Below, in pieces: positions 19,040 through 26,774 of a stretch of 64,000 nucleotides of DNA; position 1 is the first letter of the stretch; every line of letters begins with the position of its first letter. This stretch comes from Pseudomonas sp. FP2196 (lineage in GTDB: Bacteria; Pseudomonadota; Gammaproteobacteria; Pseudomonadales; Pseudomonadaceae): NCBI RefSeq assembly GCF_030687715.1, contig NZ_CP117445.1, forward strand, positions 1,608,501 through 1,672,500, in the 5' to 3' direction. The notes under the pieces are model-generated. The model made no database searches, was not told the origin of the DNA, and was given only the letters and a program-made list of their open reading frames with translations. Made by a program: the position numbers and the translations under genes.

Positions 19040-20338
19040 TTACATGAGGTGTTTCTGGGGTTCTGGAATATGCGCCGAACCGAGCACCGCCGGCAGCATT
19101 CCCGCACGCAAATCCCCGCCACTCGGCTGCTGATACAGGCTCAAACCAAACTCTGGCAGCACCGCCAGCAGATAATCGAAAATATCCCCCTGAATCCGCT
19201 CGTAATCGGCCCACACCGTGGTGCTGGTGAAGCAGTAGATTTCCAGCGGAATGCCCTGCGCCGTGGTTTGCATCTGGCGCACCATGCAGGTCATGTTCGG
19301 TTGCACCTCCGGGTGGCTCTTCAGATACGCCAGTGCGTACGCGCGAAAGGTGCCGATGTTGGTCATCCGCCGACGGTTGGCCGACATCGCCGCCACATTG
19401 CCTTGTGCTTCGTTCCAGGCCTTGAGTTCGGCTTTCTTGCGGCTCATGTAGCCGGTCAGCAGATGCACCTGGCTCAGTTTCTCTTCTTCATCGTCACGGA
19501 TGAAGCGCACGCCGCTGGCGTCGATGAACAGGCTGCGTTTGATCCGCCGGCCGCCTGACTGCTGCATGCCGCGCCAGTTTCGGAACGACTCGGACATCAG
19601 GCGCCAGGTCGGGATCGACACAATGGTTTTATCGAAATTCTGCACCTTGACCGTGTGCAGCGTGATGTCGACCACGTCACCGTCAGCGCCGACTTGCGGC
19701 ATCTCGATCCAGTCGCCGACCCGCAGCATGTCGTTGCTGGTCAGTTGCACACTGGCGACGAACGACAGCAGGGTGTCCTTGTACACCAACAGAATCACCG
19801 CCGACATCGCACCCAGACCCGACAGCAGCAACAGAGGAGAACGGTCGATCAACGTGGCGACGATGATGATGGCGCCAAACACATACAAAACCATCTTCGC
19901 CAGTTGCACGTAACCCTTGATCGAGCGGGTCCGGGCGTGTTCGGTGCGGGCGTAGATGTCGAGCAAGGCATTGAGCAGGGCGCTGATCGTCAGCAGCATG
20001 AACAAGATGGTGAACGACAGCGCGACGTTGCCCAAAAAGGTCATCGCGGTTTTGCTCAGTTCCGGCACCAGATGCAGGCCGAACTGGATCACCAGCGACG
20101 GCGTCATCTGCGCCAGGCGCTGAAACACCTTGTTGTGGCGAAAGTCGTTGAGCCAGTGCAGGGCTGGCTGACGACCAAGCATGCGGCTGGCGTGCAGGAT
20201 CAGATAACGTGCCACTCGTCCGAGCACCAGAGCGATTACCAAAAGCAGGATCAGCGACAAGCCTGATTGCAGAAACGGGTGCTGTTCGAGGGTGCCCCAG
20301 AGGTCTTGGGCTTTGAGCCAGAGCTGTTTGAAATCCAT
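19040..20338 (-). CDS. Mechanosensitive ion channel, YbdG-like MscS family
   Basis: 432-residue inner-membrane channel of the MscS superfamily. Several transmembrane segments occupy residues about 25-190. The conserved pore-lining and beta-domain region follows (LLSGLGAMSAVILLVYKDTLLSFVASVQL, then GDWIEMPQVGADGDVVDI and VSIPTWRLMSESFRNW). Length and the insert before the C-terminus match E. coli YbdG, a channel opening under mild osmotic downshift. It is divergent from the peptide-pathway cluster and marks its left border. Confidence 0.88.
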   Translation of the reverse strand: MDFKQLWLKAQDLWGTLEQHPFLQSGLSLILLLVIALVLGRVARYLILHASRMLGRQPALHWLNDFRHNKVFQRLAQMTPSLVIQFGLHLVPELSKTAMTFLGNVALSFTILFMLLTISALLNALLDIYARTEHARTRSIKGYVQLAKMVLYVFGAIIIVATLIDRSPLLLLSGLGAMSAVILLVYKDTLLSFVASVQLTSNDMLRVGDWIEMPQVGADGDVVDITLHTVKVQNFDKTIVSIPTWRLMSESFRNWRGMQQSGGRRIKRSLFIDASGVRFIRDDEEEKLSQVHLLTGYMSRKKAELKAWNEAQGNVAAMSANRRRMTNIGTFRAYALAYLKSHPEVQPNMTCMVRQMQTTAQGIPLEIYCFTSTTVWADYERIQGDIFDYLLAVLPEFGLSLYQQPSGGDLRAGMLPAVLGSAHIPEPQKHLM

Positions 20339-20461
20339 ATGAGCAACGATTCTTCTGTAAGACGCGATGGGCGATTAGAGCATTGAACCGTCTGGAACGT
20401 GTATTGCGAAGGAAATTCTGCTGCATTTTCGAGCACGAAGCTCTGAATGAGTGCGTGTAAA

Positions 20462-20478
20462 GAAAATGGACAATTTTC
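20462..20478. promoter_or_regulatory. Inverted repeat, possible activator site upstream of the sigma-54 promoter
   Basis: GAAAAT and ATTTTC form a perfect dyad around GGACA, about 100 bases upstream of the sigma-54 core. A second dyad, CAGTTA...TAACTG, spans 20519-20541. The distance suits a bacterial enhancer-binding protein, but no regulator is identified. Confidence 0.35.
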
Positions 20479-20564
20479 CGTTACGAACGTGAGCCGAAGC
20501 AGAAGCCGGAAAAAATGTCAGTTAATTCAGGGCAGTAACTGTTCTTCAAAATGGCGCATTTGAG

Positions 20565-20581
20565 TTGGCATGGCTAATGCT
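20565..20581 (+). promoter_or_regulatory. Sigma-54 (-24/-12) promoter for the peptide cluster
   Basis: TTGGCATGGCTAATGCT matches the sigma-54 consensus YTGGCACGrNNNTTGCW at nearly every fixed position. The essential GG (20567-20568) and GC (20579-20580) are exactly ten bases apart. The predicted transcript start near 20592 would leave a leader of about 40 bases before the peptide start at 20634, with the ribosome site AAGGAG in it. Confidence 0.75.
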
Positions 20582-20633
20582 GAGGAGATCGCGCAAGTGA
20601 TTGTAGCTTGCAAACTAACTCAAGGAGAAAGTT

Positions 20634-20801
20634 ATGATCAAATACGAAAGCACGGAGTTTGCGAAAGTGTCGGCCTACTTTCGTTCGGCACTGATTACCC
20701 AATTGTTCGAAGAACCAGTGGATGAAGATCTTCTTTTAAATATTGAGGAAGAAATCTGTATCGATGCTGAACTTGAAGCGCTGTTGGCAGAAGTCGCTTA
20801 A
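20634..20801 (+). CDS. 55-residue acidic peptide, candidate precursor
   Basis: Small gene with AAGGAG six bases before its ATG. The product starts MIKYESTEFAKVSAYFRSAL and ends AELEALLAEVA. It has 14 acidic and only three basic residues, a single Cys (Cys42) and a single Arg (Arg17), and no signal peptide or membrane segment. It is the first gene after a sigma-54 promoter and precedes a run of peptidase, exporter and tailoring-enzyme genes. By position it is the natural candidate for a ribosomally made precursor peptide. The core and leader cannot be told apart from one sequence. Alternatives are a carrier or regulatory peptide. Confidence 0.7.
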   Translation: MIKYESTEFAKVSAYFRSALITQLFEEPVDEDLLLNIEEEICIDAELEALLAEVA

Positions 20802-20825
20802 CTAGCAGGTTTGGAATCAGGCGAA

Positions 20826-20837
20826 GGAGGCGCCTCC
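20826..20837. promoter_or_regulatory. G+C-rich palindrome between peptide and peptidase genes
   Basis: GGAGGCGCCTCC is a perfect 12-base palindrome in an otherwise A+T-rich 56-base gap. It could form a short attenuator or mRNA-end hairpin giving more peptide than enzyme mRNA. It also contains a GGAGG, but this is 28-37 bases from the next start codon, too far to be its ribosome site. Confidence 0.4.
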
Positions 20838-20857
20838 CTCCGCTTTAATGGACAAGG

Positions 20858-22387
20858 ATGGCTAGGATGCTGGTATTCGCCTACACAACTGTTAGCGAAT
20901 CGGCCGTGCAACTTTTGAAGTGCATGGACGTTTTCTCGAGTCACCTGCGATTGGCGGGCAAAGACAAGCCTGTCGTGCATGCACAGCGTTCACTGCCTAT
21001 TTATCTTGCGCTCAGAGCTAGCTATAACCTGCATGCGTGGTTGACGGGGAGCCTGTCTTCAACCGCTGATCTCGTTAGAGCTAGGACACTGCTTGAAACT
21101 GCTGAAGAAATATTGCCGGCGCTTGATGGTGGGTCTTCACGATTGTGCAATTCGGAGTTGGCCATGACCACCCGTTTGCAGGGCGTGCATGGGGCGAAGT
21201 TTCCTGCTCTAAGAGCCTTCGAAGATCAAACGTTGAATTCATTTGCTCATGCGACCAACAAGGAAAAACTGCGACTGCTGGTCCAGCTGAAAAAGATACG
21301 AGACCAACAGGCCAAGCTGGCAGGTTTCGAAAACTATATAGAAGTTCGGCAACGCTTTGACCTTTCCATTGATACGCCCGGTGCTATTTCATTTTTGACC
21401 CATTTGAATGACGGGGCAACTTCGTTATGCACCAATGCCCGAGATGAAAGAGATCGGTGCGACCCTTCAACAAAAAATCGATCGATAGTGTTTGATAATA
21501 TTTTGCCAATCACCGGTGTCCGGCGATTATTGGAAATTATCGTGCGTGATGAATTTGGTCTGGACCTGGTATCACTGAACGCCGATTGCGATTCTACCCG
21601 CGAACTTATGCTTTTCGAGTTGTGCAGTACTTGCGAAGTAATAGGTTATGTACTGTTCGATTTAAGAGTAAAGGAGCCAGGTTTTTCAGGAAATCGTACG
21701 CTCCCCATTACACAGCGGGCATCTGTCGAAGATTCAATTCAGTTGCCCATTGTCTTGTGTTCGTGTGAGGTAAATAGTGCAGGAGGAAAAATTTCTTACG
21801 GTGCGCTTCTGTCCATTTTTCACGAGTTTGGTCATGCCCTGGATCACGTGCTGGATAAAAAAGAAGGGCTGAGCGCTAGGCCTGTAGATGAGCTCGAAGT
21901 CGCCAGTCGCTATGTGGAACATATATTGCGAAAGAGTATGAGTAATGGTGCATTTGAGTCTGTTTTTCCGAAAGTGATGAACGAATCACTGAAGGCATCG
22001 ATAAAACTTATGTTGCGCAATCAGTTTCTGATTCAGACACCTGTCGAGTTGTTGTTTTCATTGTTCGAATTGAAGCTGTATCAATCAAATGATGTGAGTC
22101 GTGTAGAGGATGTTGCGTCGTTATTCAACAAGGCTCAAGCAAAAATAACATGTGCCCATGATGTCTCTTTTGAAACGATGCTCGGACGCTTCAGTGTGGC
22201 GAGCGTGGCAAAATATCAATGTGCGAATTATGCCTATCTATGGTCGCATTCTTTTATTGCAGAGTCATCGAGCCTCGCCGCCGCTGAGTGCCGAGACGGT
22301 GGACTTCACGGCAGGCTTACCGAATATCAATGCCGCGACTCAAGAACGCGCTCTGCGAGGCTCATAAAAACACTATCGACTCTTTAG
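20858..22387 (+). CDS. M3-family zinc metallopeptidase, short form
   Basis: 509-residue cytoplasmic protein of the oligopeptidase/thimet (M3) type. The zinc motif HEFGH is at residues 322-326, and the third ligand is Glu347 in DELEVAS, which aligns with the DFVEFPS region of known M3 peptidases. NYAYLWSHSFIAES near residue 465 resembles the late M3 active-site region. M3 enzymes cleave short peptides. It is about 100-150 residues shorter than usual, and the C-terminal end after residue 475 does not look like M3. Two starts are possible: ATG 20858, which abuts AAGG, or ATG 20867, with AAGGA eight bases upstream. The likely role is trimming the peptide product or its leader. Confidence 0.8.
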   Translation: MARMLVFAYTTVSESAVQLLKCMDVFSSHLRLAGKDKPVVHAQRSLPIYLALRASYNLHAWLTGSLSSTADLVRARTLLETAEEILPALDGGSSRLCNSELAMTTRLQGVHGAKFPALRAFEDQTLNSFAHATNKEKLRLLVQLKKIRDQQAKLAGFENYIEVRQRFDLSIDTPGAISFLTHLNDGATSLCTNARDERDRCDPSTKNRSIVFDNILPITGVRRLLEIIVRDEFGLDLVSLNADCDSTRELMLFELCSTCEVIGYVLFDLRVKEPGFSGNRTLPITQRASVEDSIQLPIVLCSCEVNSAGGKISYGALLSIFHEFGHALDHVLDKKEGLSARPVDELEVASRYVEHILRKSMSNGAFESVFPKVMNESLKASIKLMLRNQFLIQTPVELLFSLFELKLYQSNDVSRVEDVASLFNKAQAKITCAHDVSFETMLGRFSVASVAKYQCANYAYLWSHSFIAESSSLAAAECRDGGLHGRLTEYQCRDSRTRSARLIKTLSTL

Positions 22388-22427
22388 TTAGAGTCTCGGA
22401 TTTATCCATTTTCAAAAGGAGTCTGGT

Positions 22428-23660
22428 ATGGATGAAGATAATCTTGTTGTCCAATCTTTTCGTGAGAATTCTTTTTATAAGATGATGACTGGAGTCGCCC
22501 TTCCAGACGCGCTGGACAAGTCGGAAAGCATATTGAACCGGGCTTGCAGTCGGTCCTACACCACTGCGAATTTTGATGAGTCAGGCTATCGGTATGTTCA
22601 GATATTCGAACCCGGCGTTTTGAGCGAAGTTAAGGCTATCAAGCAATGTATGAAACAAGACTCCACTACCGCGGCGCTGGAACGGTCTGGAGTCTGTCAT
22701 ATTGCAACGCTCGATTGGTTGAAAGAAAATCTACAGCATGCCTCGTCCATTCAAAGGTTGAATCTCGCTACAGCCTATGCAAGTTTTTGCCGGGTAAGCG
22801 AAGCGGCGAACGTAATTGAAACCTTGCAGGACATGCCCAGGACCAGTGACGGAGATCTGCAGTTCGAATATTTAATGCTGAAGTTTGTTGTCAGCAATCG
22901 CCTGCAGGATCGCGCGAGTGTTCGTATCGTCATGCAACAGTTATTGGCCATGGCCAACAGCGGGAAAATGACACCTGTGCAGATAATCGAGGTGTCCTCT
23001 CAGACCACTGTCTGGTTTCATAAAACCGGTGAGATCGAGAAGGACGTCTATGAGTGGTTTTTCAAAAAAAGCAATGACATTGTAAGAAATCCAAAGTCGC
23101 AAATTCCTGATGGGATCAAGTCCTCCTGGTACCGTGCCGTTGCAATGATCCCTGCCGAAAAAGGCAATCTGGATGCTACGCGGGAACTCATGGGGCGCGC
23201 GAAGGACTATGCGCGAAAAGCAAACGCTGAGATAACCAATCCGTATTTGTTGAATGAGCTTAAAACTTATTATGAGTCCTCGGTTAAGGAGCATCTCTAC
23301 GTTTCAAAAGATTTTGAGAAAGCAGAGGCAGCGGGATTGGCGCTGTTAAAACTGGATCCCGCATGGTCTCCAAACTGGGCGGAAGTCGCTCAGGTTTACA
23401 TGGAACTAAAGCACTATGATATGGCTCGACAGTTATTGAACAAAGCCATCCAGTTAGGTCCGCCCTATGTTCTTTACTTTCACTACTTGCTGGCTGAGTG
23501 TGAGTGTCAGTCGGGGGATATTGATGGAGGACTGCAACGCTACAGAAATATAGTGGAGGTTGACGGTTCAAACCGTTCTTCGGCACTTTCTGGTTTGTAC
23601 TGGGCGACAAAACACAAGCATGCACAAGTCGGCTTTTTTAATTCGTTGCGTCGGGCTTGA
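22428..23660 (+). CDS. TPR-repeat protein of the peptide cluster
   Basis: 410-residue soluble, helical protein. Tetratricopeptide-like repeats are seen at the C-terminus (FEKAEAAGLALLKLDPAW, then WAEVAQVYMELKHYDMARQLL and a third, YFHYLLAECECQSGDIDGGL). A weaker one lies in the middle (LNLATAYASFCRVSEAANVI). No catalytic motif is seen, so a scaffold or peptide-binding role is inferred. AAAAGGA lies seven bases before the ATG. It follows the peptidase gene by 40 bases. Confidence 0.75.
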   Translation: MDEDNLVVQSFRENSFYKMMTGVALPDALDKSESILNRACSRSYTTANFDESGYRYVQIFEPGVLSEVKAIKQCMKQDSTTAALERSGVCHIATLDWLKENLQHASSIQRLNLATAYASFCRVSEAANVIETLQDMPRTSDGDLQFEYLMLKFVVSNRLQDRASVRIVMQQLLAMANSGKMTPVQIIEVSSQTTVWFHKTGEIEKDVYEWFFKKSNDIVRNPKSQIPDGIKSSWYRAVAMIPAEKGNLDATRELMGRAKDYARKANAEITNPYLLNELKTYYESSVKEHLYVSKDFEKAEAAGLALLKLDPAWSPNWAEVAQVYMELKHYDMARQLLNKAIQLGPPYVLYFHYLLAECECQSGDIDGGLQRYRNIVEVDGSNRSSALSGLYWATKHKHAQVGFFNSLRRA

Positions 23661-23679
23661 ATAAAAGGAGTTGGAATAC

Positions 23680-24057
23680 ATGAACATGGTGGGGATAGAT
23701 CATGTACAAATTGAGGCCAAGGATCTCGAGGAAACCATCAGCTTCTGGAAGAGTGTTCTTGGGTTCGAGACGATCGACCTGGGCCTTCGGCTAGGTATGC
23801 GTTGGGTAATCCTGAAGAATCCCGGGAATCACTATATCAGTATTCATGAGAGTCGCTCCGTAGATAACAAACCAGGACCCAGAATTACGCATTTTGGTAT
23901 TGTTGTAGACGATTTCGAAGGCTTCAGAGACTTACTCAAAACCAAGGGTGTCAGGGTAGATGCCATCAACGTCTATGACAAATCCCGCTCCTATTATTTT
24001 TACGATCCCAACAACCATAAGGTAGAAGTTTCCGAAGTGTGGGGGGGAGGGCTTTGA
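23680..24057 (+). CDS. VOC/glyoxalase-fold protein
   Basis: 125-residue protein with two beta-alpha-beta-beta-beta units of the vicinal oxygen chelate fold. Potential metal ligands are at the canonical places: His8, Glu57, His71 and Glu116. Members include lyases, dioxygenases, epimerases and antibiotic-resistance or -sequestering proteins. In a biosynthetic cluster it could be a tailoring enzyme or a self-immunity protein. AAAGGAG is nine bases before ATG 23680; an in-frame TTG at 23671 is a weaker start. Confidence 0.85.
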   Translation: MNMVGIDHVQIEAKDLEETISFWKSVLGFETIDLGLRLGMRWVILKNPGNHYISIHESRSVDNKPGPRITHFGIVVDDFEGFRDLLKTKGVRVDAINVYDKSRSYYFYDPNNHKVEVSEVWGGGL

Positions 24058-24065
24058 CCACTCGA

Positions 24066-25415
24066 ATGCACACGGTGTTTTCTGCGCAGGAATTCTACGG
24101 CTATGCCTTGATCATTGGCATCGCCAGTTCCATGCAAATGATCTGGAGTGTCTCTGATCTCTGGGTTGTAGGTGGAAAATCGACTACCTACGTAGCTGCG
24201 TTGGGACTCGTAGATGTCATCTTTGCGATAGTAACCGCGTTCGCCTACGGCATTATCGATATACATGCTTCTCAAGTGTCAAAGGCCGAAGGCCGAAACC
24301 AGTTTGTTCAGGACTATCCAGGACTTATGTTATCAGCGGTGCTGGCTGTTCTAATCAGCTGGGTTCCTGTTCAGGCGGGGGGGCTTTTTTTTGTAGACGT
24401 GTTGACTGCACTAGGTCAGTCGGCTGAAGTTCTAGCATTGGGCGAGTCAAATTATCATGCACGTACCGATGTTTATGTGCTCTCAATATTATATGTACTT
24501 ATTCCGCTGGCATTAAGAATACGTGGCTATCGCAAACTATCGCTAATGCTTCTGTTTGCAAGTTTTGTAATTAAGCTGGTTCTTAATGCAAATATTTACA
24601 GCGTATTTGGTGAGTTGGCTGATAACTATCTGGAGAAAGCGGTTGTTTATACTTCCGCATGGGCGCAACTGTTTACTATCGTTGTAGGTGGTGCCTGTCT
24701 GGTGGCGATGGTGGTGAGCAACGCGGATAGACAGTTTGAGTTTAAGGTCTTCAGGCACTCGTTGATTGATATGCTGATCCATACACCGAAAATTGCCGCC
24801 TGGAATGTCAATGATTTCGTCTCCAGCGCGGTCGTTACACTGGTGTTCGGTCGACTGGGGGTCGATTATCTGGCAGCGGCAAATGTGGCAGCGAAAATCA
24901 CGGGACTGTTTTATAGGGTACCTCAAGCACTGTCTGAGTCAGCACTTGTTTTCTATGGTTATGTTTTGGATAAAACAGTGGAAGACCGGAAGCACACCGC
25001 TGGATACAGTTTGCTATGTAGCGTCGCGCCAGTTCTGCCAATCAGTATAGTGTTGTTTCTTTGTGCGGATTATATTATCGATTTGTTATCGCCTGGTTTA
25101 GCGGGGGAGGTTAAATCAATAGCTGATTTCTTGATTAAAGTTCACATGGTTGTTGCATTGTTTTATGTATTGCAACACGTATGCTCGCAGTTTCTCGTGG
25201 GCGAGAGGCAAACGGGTTTTCTATTGGTGTCATCGTTGATAAGTACTTGGTTTCTGGTTGTTCCAGGCGTTATGTTGATTGCGCACGCCGGGATGGCCGG
25301 AGAGAAGATTATCATCTTCGAAAGACTTTCGATCGTACTCTTGGGGATGATAAACATGATTTTCTTTGCTCGCTTGCTTAATTCATCACGCAGGTTTCGT
25401 ATTTCATTAACCTGA
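24066..25415 (+). CDS. MATE-like multidrug/metabolite exporter
   Basis: About 449-residue inner-membrane protein with twelve hydrophobic segments and features of the MATE/MOP superfamily: an early segment ending in SDLWVVGGKSTTYVAALGLVDV, and ANVAAKITGLFYRVPQALSESA at the start of the second half. It is divergent from housekeeping NorM-type proteins. The likely job is export of the cluster product. The start is uncertain. ATG 24066 has GGGAGG 15 bases upstream; in-frame GTG 24039 and TTG 24054 would overlap the VOC gene. Confidence 0.78.
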   Translation: MHTVFSAQEFYGYALIIGIASSMQMIWSVSDLWVVGGKSTTYVAALGLVDVIFAIVTAFAYGIIDIHASQVSKAEGRNQFVQDYPGLMLSAVLAVLISWVPVQAGGLFFVDVLTALGQSAEVLALGESNYHARTDVYVLSILYVLIPLALRIRGYRKLSLMLLFASFVIKLVLNANIYSVFGELADNYLEKAVVYTSAWAQLFTIVVGGACLVAMVVSNADRQFEFKVFRHSLIDMLIHTPKIAAWNVNDFVSSAVVTLVFGRLGVDYLAAANVAAKITGLFYRVPQALSESALVFYGYVLDKTVEDRKHTAGYSLLCSVAPVLPISIVLFLCADYIIDLLSPGLAGEVKSIADFLIKVHMVVALFYVLQHVCSQFLVGERQTGFLLVSSLISTWFLVVPGVMLIAHAGMAGEKIIIFERLSIVLLGMINMIFFARLLNSSRRFRISLT

Positions 25416-25428
25416 AAGGTAGATATGA

Positions 25429-26583
25429 ATGGCCGCTTTCCGACATGATCCTTCCATTAGAGTTTGCCGCTCCAGCATTATCAATAACGTGGATTGGTCA
25501 GTCGAACCAGTGATTACAGCCTATCGGGAGTTTTCTTATAATAACAAGCGGTTGGGCCAGGTGATTCGCGTTGCCTTGCATTCGACACCGGTGCTAATTG
25601 AAGGCGTAGGGCTGATTGCATGCAGTGATGATGGTTTTATCAGATTCATCAAACTGTCGTTGGATGAAGTATTCTGGGAGCTCAGGGTCGCCGCTTCAAT
25701 TTATTCCTCCCCTATCTACTTGAACGATAAAAAAGCGATTCTGGTCTGCACCACCGGAGGGTCCGTACTGGCCATTTCGTTAATGGGAAAGTTGTTGTGG
25801 AAGACCTCGGTGGAGTTTCCGATTTACGCGGGAGCGATTCGGTCGGGAAGCAGTATTTTTGTCGGCGTTTTCAATTACAGTCTTTATTGCCTGGATGTCG
25901 ATACGGGAAGAATTCAGTTTCAATACCAACTTCCAGCACCCAGAGGTGCGCGCGTCGGGGGTATCGCTGCTTTCCGTGATCCCTATGCGACACCTTGTGT
26001 TGCCAACGACCTTGTCATTGCGGTGTGCGGTGAATCTGTGGTCTGTGTCTCTCCTGAGGGGACGCTGGTTTGGTCAGTTCGATTTCAAGGGAGTATCAGG
26101 TCCTCTCCAGCTTTCTGCAATGAATTCAATACACTCGTTATTGCTTCAGTGGATGGCAGGATTACATTGCTTGATGGCGGTAGCGGCAAGCTGCTCAAGG
26201 AATTCAACTGCTCGGCCAAGATCGTAAACAGTCCTGCGATTTCCAAGGGAATAGCGTGTGTAGGCGATGAGTCCGGAAAAGTCTATGCAATCGACATCAG
26301 GATGAAAGAAGTCAAGTGGGTTTATGAAGTTGGCGCTGCTCTGGGGTACGCATCTGTCACATTAACCCCCGCCGATGATTTTGTATTTTTGAGTGAGCGG
26401 GGAAATGCCGTTTGTGTTTCTCGTGACGAAGGTCGGTTTCTTTGGGAGACGAGTCAGAATCTCCAACTAACAGATCATGAACGATGTATGCATGTAACAC
26501 CCATAATTTCCCAGCAGGGACAAATGTATTGTGCGTCGTACTCAGGATATCTATATCGCTTTGATTTTGTTGCCATGGAATGA
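25429..26583 (+). CDS. PQQ-type beta-propeller repeat protein, no signal peptide
   Basis: 384-residue protein made of repeated four-strand blades of the PQQ/quinoprotein-like type. Examples are VIAVCGESVVCVSPEGTLVW, IVNSPAISKGIACVGDESG and KVYAIDIRMKEVKWVYEVG. The fold resembles BamB and the C-terminal propeller of some adenylating enzymes, but it has neither a lipoprotein signal nor an export signal, so it should stay in the cytoplasm. It may be a binding platform for peptide or enzymes. GAAAGG lies eight bases before the ATG. It overlaps the next small gene by four bases (ATGA). Confidence 0.78.
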   Translation: MAAFRHDPSIRVCRSSIINNVDWSVEPVITAYREFSYNNKRLGQVIRVALHSTPVLIEGVGLIACSDDGFIRFIKLSLDEVFWELRVAASIYSSPIYLNDKKAILVCTTGGSVLAISLMGKLLWKTSVEFPIYAGAIRSGSSIFVGVFNYSLYCLDVDTGRIQFQYQLPAPRGARVGGIAAFRDPYATPCVANDLVIAVCGESVVCVSPEGTLVWSVRFQGSIRSSPAFCNEFNTLVIASVDGRITLLDGGSGKLLKEFNCSAKIVNSPAISKGIACVGDESGKVYAIDIRMKEVKWVYEVGAALGYASVTLTPADDFVFLSERGNAVCVSRDEGRFLWETSQNLQLTDHERCMHVTPIISQQGQMYCASYSGYLYRFDFVAME

Positions 26584-26774
26584 TTATGACGAACAGGACT
26601 ATCAAGCTTGACCAGAATCTTGGCAGATTCTTCGCTGAACAGAAAATGCGAAGAAAGGTAGTGGGGTTGGCGTTAACTGGAGAATTGGTACTCGACGGTG
26701 TTGATGTCAATACATTGAAGCGTATAGTCCAGGAACTGCGTCGGGGGGATACAGATGAATCTCGCAGGCAGTGA
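26580..26774 (+). CDS. 64-residue basic protein of unknown function
   Basis: The start overlaps the propeller gene stop (ATGA), and the end overlaps the arginase gene by 20 bases, so it is embedded in the operon. The product is Arg/Lys-rich, with RTIKLDQNLGRFF, MRRKVVGLALTGELV and TLKRIVQELRRGD. This pattern suggests a small alpha/beta domain rather than a disordered peptide. The second Met (26586) is an alternative start. It could be a recognition or accessory subunit for a neighbouring enzyme or a second peptide substrate. No family is recognised. Confidence 0.6.
   Translation: MIMTNRTIKLDQNLGRFFAEQKMRRKVVGLALTGELVLDGVDVNTLKRIVQELRRGDTDESRRQ

Noticed and set aside
25425..25448. ATG just before the propeller gene start
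   Set aside because: That frame stops after seven codons; ATG 25429 opens the real gene.
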